From contig CABQMM010000096.1 of NCBI GenBank assembly GCA_902465215.1, forward strand, positions 1 through 5,762: 5,762 nt of DNA, in the 5' to 3' direction. The notes under the pieces were generated by a model. That model ran no database searches. It had not been told where the DNA came from and saw only the letters and a list, made by a program, of their open reading frames with translations. The translations under genes and the position numbers were made by a program. This stretch comes from an uncultured Bacillota bacterium (GTDB taxonomy: Bacteria > Bacillota > Clostridia > Peptostreptococcales > Anaerovoracaceae). Below, piece by piece: positions 1-4,611 of the stretch; position 1 is the stretch's first letter, and each line of letters opens with the position of its first letter.

Positions 1-1726
1 CAATCGGAATGATGTCAGCAAGTTTGAAGAATGCAGCCTGAAGGATGGAGTTGGTTCTTCTTGCGCCAAGACCGATTTCCTTAGCAAGAGAAACAGCGTC
101 GCAAGTGTAGAACTGAACATTGTTCTGTGCAATATATCTCTTAACCTGACCCGGTAATTTTTCTTCAAGTTCATCATCTGACCATGTGCAGTTGAGCAGG
201 AAGAATCCGCCCGGTTTTACATCCTGAACCATTTCATACTTATACAGATATGCTTCATTGTGACATGCGACGAAGTCAGCCTGTTTTACATAATAAGTCG
301 AACGAATCGGTTCATGTCCGAATCTAAGGTGAGAAATCGTTACACCGCCGGATTTCTTGGAGTCATACTGGAAGTATGCCTGTGCCTTCATGTCAGTATG
401 GTCACCGATGATTTTAACGGAGTTCTTATTTGCGCCAACCGTACCGTCAGCACCAAGCCCCCAGAATTTACAAGCCTTTGTTCCCTTAGGAGCAACATCT
501 GGATTTTCGGAGCCATGGATGGAAAGGTTTGTAACGTCGTCGAAGATAGAAAGTGTGAATTCCTTCTTAGGCTCATCTGACCATAAGTTTTCATATACTG
601 CAAGTACATCGCCAGGCTGTACGTCCTTGGAACCAAGACCGTATCTGCCGCCGCAGATGAAGCAGTTTTCGAATTCAGTTCCTCTGATTGCAGCAACCAT
701 GTCAAGGAATAAAGGTTCACCGAGGCCGCCAGGTTCTTTCGTTCTGTCGAGGACAGCAATCTTCTTAACTGTCTTAGGCATAACGTTGAAGAGGTACTTG
801 TTGGACCAAGGTCTGTAAAGGTGAACTTCGATAATGCCGACTTTCTTGCCTTTTGCGTTGAGGTAGTCGATAACTTCTTCTGCACATTCACAAACAGAGC
901 CCATAGCTACGATAACTTCTGTTGCATCAGGAGCACCATAGTAATTGAATGGCTTATAGTCTGTACCGATCTTAGCATTAACTTTTTCCATATATTCGTT
1001 AACGAGGTCCGGAGTTTCGTTGTATACAACGTTACATGCTTCTCTGTGCTGGAAGAAAGTTTCCGGCTGTTCTGCGGAACCCATTGTATGCGGGTGATTC
1101 GGATGAAGGGCATTGTCCTTGAATGCCTTGAGTGCATCCCAGTCAACCATTTCTTTCAAATCTTCATAGTCCCATGTTTCGATCTTCTGCTGTTCGTGAG
1201 AAGTTCTGAAACCGTCGAAGAAGTGGAGCATAGGAAGATGTCCGCCGATTGCTGAAAGGTGAGCAACTGCGGCAAGGTCCATAGCCTGCTGTACAGAGTT
1301 TGATGCAAGCATTGCAAAACCTGTCTGACGACAACCCATAACATCGGAGTGGTCGCCGAAGATATTCAGTGCATGTGTAGCAACGCAGCGAGCAGCTACG
1401 TGGAATACAGTAGGAGTCTGTTCGCCGGCTAATTTATACATATTCGGAATCATAAGAAGCAAGCCCTGGGAAGCTGTGAATGTAGATGTCAGAGCACCGG
1501 CAGCGATAGCACCGTGAACCGCACCTGCAGCACCTGCTTCAGACTGCATTTCTACGATTTTAACTTTTTCGCCAAAGATGTTGGTTCTGTCCTGGGAAAC
1601 CCATTCGTCCATGTTTTCTGCCATAGGTGAGGATGGTGTAATCGGGTAAATTGCAGCAACCTCAGAGAACGCATAAGCAACATGAGCAGCAGCGGCGTTT
1701 CCGTCCATAGTTTTTAATTTTCTCAT
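1..1726 (-). CDS. nifJ: Pyruvate:ferredoxin (flavodoxin) oxidoreductase, N-terminal 575 residues (3' end outside window)
   Basis: This is a homodimer-type PFOR, a cytosolic enzyme that oxidises pyruvate with CoA to acetyl-CoA and CO2 and passes two electrons to ferredoxin, using thiamine diphosphate and [4Fe-4S] clusters. The frame is open from the ATG at 1726 to the left edge. Seen: the pyruvate-binding motif YPITPSSPMAE at residues 27-37 (Thr30), VEMQSEAGAAGA with Glu63, the residue expected to activate thiamine diphosphate, and Arg113 in HVAARCVA. These match Thr31, Glu64 and Arg114 of the Desulfovibrio africanus enzyme. Residues about 265-375 fit domain II (RPWS, DRTKEPGGLGEP), and 420-442 (FWGLGADGTVGANKNS) start the CoA-associated domain III, in which the window ends. 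The family is about 1,170-1,200 residues, so the 2[4Fe-4S] and pyrimidine-binding domains lie outside. AAGGAG at 1734-1739, inside the last codons of the upstream gene and 7 nt from the ATG, supports this start and suggests translational coupling. Identification is very secure; truncation is only the window edge. Confidence 0.97.
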   Translation of the reverse strand, partial: MRKLKTMDGNAAAAHVAYAFSEVAAIYPITPSSPMAENMDEWVSQDRTNIFGEKVKIVEMQSEAGAAGAVHGAIAAGALTSTFTASQGLLLMIPNMYKLAGEQTPTVFHVAARCVATHALNIFGDHSDVMGCRQTGFAMLASNSVQQAMDLAAVAHLSAIGGHLPMLHFFDGFRTSHEQQKIETWDYEDLKEMVDWDALKAFKDNALHPNHPHTMGSAEQPETFFQHREACNVVYNETPDLVNEYMEKVNAKIGTDYKPFNYYGAPDATEVIVAMGSVCECAEEVIDYLNAKGKKVGIIEVHLYRPWSNKYLFNVMPKTVKKIAVLDRTKEPGGLGEPLFLDMVAAIRGTEFENCFICGGRYGLGSKDVQPGDVLAVYENLWSDEPKKEFTLSIFDDVTNLSIHGSENPDVAPKGTKACKFWGLGADGTVGANKNSVKIIGDHTDMKAQAYFQYDSKKSGGVTISHLRFGHEPIRSTYYVKQADFVACHNEAYLYKYEMVQDVKPGGFFLLNCTWSDDELEEKLPGQVKRYIAQNNVQFYTCDAVSLAKEIGLGARRTNSILQAAFFKLADIIPI

Positions 1727-1728
1727 GT

Positions 1729-2838
1729 TTATTCTCCTTCCTTGATGCCCAAAGCTTCACGCTGCATGAAAATGTATTCCGGAACTTCCATTTCCTTAAT
1801 AACATTTCTAGGGCATACATATTGACATACATGGCAGTCTTCACAGATTTCAGGATCGATAATTGTGTGAGTGCCGTCTGCATAAATTGCGAGGTTCGGG
1901 CAGTTGGACTTGCAGTCTTCGCAGAATAAGCATCCTGTGCTGCAAACCTTTGCCTTCGTTTCGCAGTCGTCTTCCGACGAGCAAGCAACCATCTTTTGAC
2001 CCTTGTATGGAACAATGGTGATTAAGTGCTGCGGACATGCAAAAGTACAATCCTTACAGCCTACACACTTGTCAGGGTCAACATAAGCAACGCCGTCAAC
2101 AACCTTAACCGCCTCGTAGCGGCAAACCGCTGTGCAGGCACCCTGTCCGAGACATCCCGTAGCGCAAAGGCCGAGAGCCTTAAGGTCCTGTTTTGCAGCT
2201 TCCTGACAGGTCTGAATACCCATTTCTTTAAGTTTTGCGGAAGTTCTGCCGTCGCCTGAACATTTCACGAAAGCAACATTCGCTTTTAAAGCTGTTAAAT
2301 CGTGAAGTGTGTCAACGATGATTTTCTTTTTGCATTTAACCATGCAAGCAACGCAGCCTACACATTTGTCATAGTCGATAACTGCATGATTGTCTACGAT
2401 ATGTACTGCGCCTTCCGGACACGCTCTTTCGCATTCGCCGCAAGCGATACATCCGAAACCGCAAGTTTTTCTAACAAGTTCGTCGTCTTCTTCCGTGGAG
2501 GAACAAGGGATAAAGTTGGTAGCATCCTTAGGAATCATGTGAATTAAATGCTGTGGGCAGACACCCTCAGCTGCACAGTCGCCGCAGCCGTCGCATTTCT
2601 CGGCGTCGATTACGATTTTGCCGTTTTCAAGCTTCATAGCATCCTGCTTACAAACCTTGATACAATCGCCGATACCACAGCAGCCGCTCTTACATTCGCC
2701 GCGCTTAAAGCCTGCTTCAACTAAAGCAGCGCAGGACTCAAACTCTGCGGCTCTGGCTTTTCCTGCAGACCAACCTGCACAAGCCACATAAGCGACCAAA
2801 TTGTTTTCCCCTGTAGCAGGGGAGACATTGGTTTTCAT
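1729..2838 (-). CDS. Soluble polyferredoxin: tandem duplication of the RnfB C-terminal ferredoxin module
   Basis: A 369-residue protein with 42 cysteines and no signal peptide or membrane segment, probably cytosolic. It is two repeats of about 160 residues (roughly 15-174 and 188-347), and 20 cysteines per repeat keep register at an offset of 173-176. Each repeat has four four-cysteine motifs: C-x3-C-x5-C-x3-C (49-63; 225-239), C-x2-C-x2-C-x3/5-C (82-94; 258-268), C-x2-C-x2-C-x3-C (130-140; 303-313) and another (159-169; 332-342). That gives ligands for up to eight [4Fe-4S] clusters. Order and flanking signatures (VACxG, GCLGxGxC, CPQHLI, xPCSS, GCIAC) match the C-terminal half of RnfB, the ferredoxin-handling subunit of the Rnf complex. 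The RnfB N-terminal helix and its C-x2-C-x4-C Fe-S domain are absent. AAGGAGG at 2849-2855, 10 nt upstream, fixes the ATG. It lies 2 nt from nifJ, so a role as PFOR electron acceptor or relay is a good inference. Automated annotation might call it RnfB or a 4Fe-4S binding protein. Confidence 0.93.
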   Translation of the reverse strand: MKTNVSPATGENNLVAYVACAGWSAGKARAAEFESCAALVEAGFKRGECKSGCCGIGDCIKVCKQDAMKLENGKIVIDAEKCDGCGDCAAEGVCPQHLIHMIPKDATNFIPCSSTEEDDELVRKTCGFGCIACGECERACPEGAVHIVDNHAVIDYDKCVGCVACMVKCKKKIIVDTLHDLTALKANVAFVKCSGDGRTSAKLKEMGIQTCQEAAKQDLKALGLCATGCLGQGACTAVCRYEAVKVVDGVAYVDPDKCVGCKDCTFACPQHLITIVPYKGQKMVACSSEDDCETKAKVCSTGCLFCEDCKSNCPNLAIYADGTHTIIDPEICEDCHVCQYVCPRNVIKEMEVPEYIFMQREALGIKEGE

Positions 2839-2905
2839 AACTTTTTTGCCTCCTTTTTCAAGTTTACTATTACATCTTGTGTCATCATTGTCGCATAGCT
2901 TAGAA

Positions 2906-2923
2906 ATGTTGAAAAATTAACAA
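2906..2923 (-). promoter_or_regulatory. Candidate Rex (NADH/NAD+-sensing repressor) operator
   Basis: The minus strand reads TTGTTAATTTTTCAACAT. The clostridial Rex consensus is TTGTTAA-N4-TTAACAA. The left half-site matches 7 of 7 and the right 5 of 7. The site lies about +8 to +26 relative to the predicted transcription start, where a bound repressor could block RNA polymerase. Rex is known to control fermentation and electron-transfer genes in Firmicutes. No rex gene is visible in the window, and the A+T-rich sequence makes a chance match possible. Confidence 0.45.
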
Positions 2924-2937
2924 GCTACACACATAAT

Positions 2938-2966
2938 ATACTACTCTTCCGTGTATACAAAGTCAA
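2938..2966 (-). promoter_or_regulatory. Sigma-A-type promoter of the polyferredoxin-nifJ operon
   Basis: Read on the minus strand, TTGACT (2966-2961) is followed after 17 nt by TAGTAT (2943-2938). This puts the transcription start near 2931 and gives a leader of about 90 nt before the ATG at 2838. The -35 box is strong and the -10 box is moderate. TATATT and TATTAT lie just downstream but at longer spacings. No other promoter-like pair this good was seen between the alr terminator and the gene. Confidence 0.6.
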
Positions 2967-3091
2967 TATTTTTGTCGAATGTTCTTACAAAAAAACGAAG
3001 AAAAATGTTTGAAAACAAGCGACATGTGGTAAGCGCAGGCTAACTCGAAAACAAGAATAAAAAAGATGACTGTTGAGGCAGCGGGAAACAA

Positions 3092-3136
3092 AAAAGCTGT
3101 ACTTTTCTAAACACCACTCAGAAAAGTACAGCTTTT
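3092..3136 (-). terminator. Rho-independent terminator downstream of alr
   Basis: A perfect 17-bp inverted repeat (arms 3092-3108 and 3120-3136) encloses an 11-nt loop. In the alr direction the hairpin starts about 33 nt after the stop codon, and its distal arm runs into TTTTTTGTTT, a typical U tract. It separates alr from the polyferredoxin-nifJ operon. Read on the plus strand, the right arm ends in TTTTATAT, so weak bidirectional function is possible. Confidence 0.88.
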
Positions 3137-3168
3137 ATATAATCCTATTCAGTAAATCGATGGAAAAT

Positions 3169-4305
3169 CTATTTCACATAAACCTTCGGAAGTCTCTGGC
3201 CGAAAGCGCAGGTGATTTCATAATTGATGGTTCCGGTTGCATTTGCGATGTCGTCTGCAAGGATTGTGTTGGTGCCGTCCGAACCCATTACGATAACTTC
3301 GTCGCCGAGTTTTACATCAGGGACATCCGTAACATCGATCATGCACTGGTCCATGCAGATGTTGCCTGCAATCGGTGCGATTACACCGTTTACGATAACT
3401 TTTGCATTCGGGGAGTAAGGACGAGGGTAACCGTCCGCATATCCGAGTGCGATGGTTGCGATTTTGCTTGGCTTCTTGGATATGTATTTACGTCCGTAGC
3501 CAACCGAGAAGTCAGCAGGCACATCTTTCAGGTGAACGATGTTTGCTTTAACCGACATAACCGGTTTGATGGAAAGCTCGTTTACATCAACCTCATCCGA
3601 CGGATAGCATCCGTAGAGGATGATTCCCGGACGGCATGCATCGAAGTGAACGGTCGGAAGTTCCATGATAGAAGCACTGTTTGCAAGAGTTCTGAACGGA
3701 ATTTCGATTCCTGCTGCGGTAAGTGCTTCATAGAATTTGTTGAACTTCGCTTCTTGCTGATGGGAGTATTTTTTGTCGTAAGCATCTGCTGTGGACATGT
3801 GCGAGAACATGCCTTTGATTTTGAAGTTCTCGAGTGCTGCGATTTTCTTTATGTCGGAAACCGCAAAGTCGATGTCATCAGCAAGGTAGCCGATTCTTCC
3901 CATTCCGGTATCAACTGCGATGAGGGCGTGTACTGTCTTGCCTGCCTTTTTTGCTTCTGCGGCGAAAGCTGCTGCATTTTCGCTGCTGCAGACAACCGGA
4001 GTAATGTCGTATTTTACAATGGTGTCGGCATACATATCCGGAGTCAGACCGAGCATGATGATTTCTTCCTTGGCGCCTGCTTCACGGAGTGTTACAGCTT
4101 CCTGAAGAGTTGCGATTGCGAAAGTTTTGCAGCCATTTTCTCTGAGAACCTCTGCAACTTTTACACTGCCGTGACCGTATGCGTCGGCTTTGATAACGCC
4201 GATCATTTCTCTGCCTGCGATTTTATTCTTAATTTGTTTGATGTTGTAATCCAGGTTTGACAAGTTGATTTCTGCCCAAACCGGTCTTAACGCTTCTTTG
4301 TACAT
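3169..4305 (-). CDS. alr: Alanine racemase, PLP-dependent, complete
   Basis: This cytosolic, normally homodimeric enzyme interconverts L- and D-alanine and feeds D-Ala-D-Ala synthesis for peptidoglycan. At 378 residues it has the usual family length. The N-terminal TIM-barrel domain opens with RPVWAEINL (7-15) and carries the PLP lysine Lys39 in VIKADAYGHG (37-46), then VDTGMGRIG (131-139, Arg137) and ACRPGIILYG (223-232, Arg225). The C-terminal beta domain supplies the second catalytic base, Tyr289 in LGYADGYPR, and the substrate-entry motif ICMDQCMIDV (316-325). These match Lys39, Arg136, Arg219 and Tyr265 of the Geobacillus stearothermophilus enzyme. The position of that enzyme's carbamylated Lys129 is Ala130 here. 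The ATG at 4305 follows AAGGAG (4317-4322) by 11 nt, and the protein begins the usual few residues before RPVWAEINL. The gene has its own promoter and terminator and so is probably monocistronic. Identification is very secure. Confidence 0.97.
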   Translation of the reverse strand: MYKEALRPVWAEINLSNLDYNIKQIKNKIAGREMIGVIKADAYGHGSVKVAEVLRENGCKTFAIATLQEAVTLREAGAKEEIIMLGLTPDMYADTIVKYDITPVVCSSENAAAFAAEAKKAGKTVHALIAVDTGMGRIGYLADDIDFAVSDIKKIAALENFKIKGMFSHMSTADAYDKKYSHQQEAKFNKFYEALTAAGIEIPFRTLANSASIMELPTVHFDACRPGIILYGCYPSDEVDVNELSIKPVMSVKANIVHLKDVPADFSVGYGRKYISKKPSKIATIALGYADGYPRPYSPNAKVIVNGVIAPIAGNICMDQCMIDVTDVPDVKLGDEVIVMGSDGTNTILADDIANATGTINYEITCAFGQRLPKVYVK

Positions 4306-4355
4306 GATTAATACATCTCCTTTTTCACATTGAATCGTGTCGTTTGAATAAGGTA

Positions 4356-4384
4356 ATTATAGACTTCTTTCCAAAGAAATTCAA
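4356..4384 (-). promoter_or_regulatory. Sigma-A-type promoter of alr
   Basis: On the minus strand TTGAAT (4384-4379) and a perfect TATAAT (4361-4356) are separated by 17 nt. The transcription start should fall near 4349, leaving a leader of about 44 nt before the alr ATG. The spacer contains a 14-bp palindrome, described separately. Confidence 0.75.
4365..4378. repeat. 14-bp palindrome between the -35 and -10 boxes of alr
   Basis: TTCTTT-CC-AAAGAA is a perfect inverted repeat with a 2-bp centre. It sits wholly within the promoter spacer, where a dimeric regulator would block RNA polymerase. No known regulator consensus was recognised. It could also be chance in A+T-rich DNA. Confidence 0.4.
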
Positions 4385-4397
4385 GCCTTTCATGCAT

Positions 4398-4478
4398 TCA
4401 ATTTTTCAGTGCGGTAATCGGTACCACGTACACACCGTCGGGGCGCTTGTATGCTAACCCGAAAGATTTAGCAAGCAT
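4398..4478 (-). other. Possible decayed gene end (26-codon reading frame)
   Basis: From an ATG at 4478 to a TGA at 4398-4400 the minus strand encodes 26 residues, including KSFGLAYKRP and GVYVVPITALKN. The second half reads like the C-terminus of a real protein (alternating hydrophobics, codons such as CGC, CCC, GAC, GTG, TAC). There is no obvious ribosome binding site, and an in-frame TGA lies 24 nt upstream of the ATG. I do not recognise the family. It may be a fragment of a lost gene or chance. Confidence 0.2.
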
Positions 4479-4515
4479 AATCGGAGAGATTTTTGGTTTT
4501 CAACCCGAAAGATTT
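4456..4515. repeat. 14-bp direct repeat upstream of the symporter promoter
   Basis: AACCCGAAAGATTT occurs exactly at 4456-4469 and again at 4502-4515, with starts 46 bp apart. The downstream copy abuts the -35 boxes of the rightward promoter. The upstream copy forms the loop and part of an arm of a small inverted repeat, TGCTAA (4452-4457) with TTAGCA (4468-4473). Repeated regulator binding sites and a small local duplication are both possible. Confidence 0.6.
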
Positions 4516-4528
4516 TGAATTGAATCTT
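4509..4528. repeat. Palindrome overlapping the symporter -35 boxes
   Basis: AAGATT (4509-4514) and AATCTT (4523-4528) form an inverted repeat around the 8-nt centre TTGAATTG, which contains both candidate -35 sequences. This is where a repressor would act. No specific regulator was recognised. Confidence 0.35.
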
Positions 4529-4548
4529 CTTTAAAGATATGATATTAT
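4515..4548 (+). promoter_or_regulatory. Overlapping sigma-A-type promoters of the symporter gene
   Basis: Two staggered pairs are visible, each with a 17-nt spacer: TTGAAT (4515-4520) with TATGAT (4538-4543), and TTGAAT (4520-4525) with TATTAT (4543-4548). Both -10 boxes match TATAAT at five of six positions. Transcription should start near 4550-4556, leaving a leader of roughly 60 nt. Either or both could be used. Confidence 0.6.
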
Positions 4549-4611
4549 TGACAGGCAAAGAAAAAAATTACAAGCGCGGAATGAGCGCAAAAGAAGGAGA
4601 ACAGAAATAAC

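Larger units (their letters stand above)
2839..3168. other. Intergenic region between alr and the polyferredoxin operon
   Basis: This 330-nt stretch holds no gene that can be supported. From right to left it contains the alr terminator hairpin (3092-3136), an A-rich segment with no clear function (about 2967-3090), the operon promoter (2938-2966), the Rex-like site (2906-2923), and a leader of about 50 nt ending in AAGGAGG. The nonamer GAAAACAAG occurs twice in the A-rich part (3011-3019 and 3047-3055), probably by chance. No riboswitch fold was recognised in the leader. Confidence 0.7.
4306..4611. other. Divergent intergenic region between alr and the symporter
   Basis: This 306-nt region separates two genes transcribed away from each other. 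Starting at alr it holds the alr ribosome binding site and promoter, a short minus-strand reading frame that may be a coding remnant (4398-4478), two copies of a 14-bp direct repeat (4456-4469 and 4502-4515), a palindrome overlapping the rightward -35 boxes, the rightward promoters, and the symporter ribosome binding site. No RNA gene or riboswitch was recognised. Confidence 0.7.

Noticed and set aside
388..891. Open frames on both strands within 260-1344, including a 167-codon minus-strand frame
   Set aside because: All are out of frame with the continuous PFOR reading frame, which runs unbroken from 1726 to the left edge with conserved motifs throughout.
1662..2015. A 117-codon minus-strand frame spanning the polyferredoxin-nifJ junction
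   Set aside because: It overlaps both real genes in another frame and has low-complexity Lys/Arg- and Cys-rich composition with no domain.
1729..2838. Calling the polyferredoxin a true Rnf complex subunit B
   Set aside because: It lacks the N-terminal membrane helix and adjoining Fe-S domain, the module is duplicated, and no rnfC, D, G, E or A gene is next to it in the window.
3011..3055. Two copies of GAAAACAAG as a regulatory repeat
   Set aside because: A 9-mer repeat in A-rich DNA is expected by chance; the copies lie far upstream of the promoter and show no symmetry.
3073..4260. A 395-codon open frame on the plus strand, slightly longer than alr
   Set aside because: It lies almost wholly antisense to alr, starts within the alr terminator area, has no ribosome binding site or recognisable domain, and is rich in Cys, Phe and Arg as expected for a shadow frame. 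alr carries all its catalytic motifs on the other strand.
4548..4553. A perfect TTGACA as a -35 box for the symporter
   Set aside because: Seventeen nt downstream is CAAGCG, with no acceptable -10 at 16-18 nt. The hexamer overlaps the TATTAT of a better-spaced promoter.
4581..4610. Short plus-strand frame of nine codons (MSAKEGEQK) before the symporter, as a leader peptide
   Set aside because: It lacks its own ribosome binding site and regulatory codons, and contains the ribosome binding site of the symporter itself, so it looks incidental.
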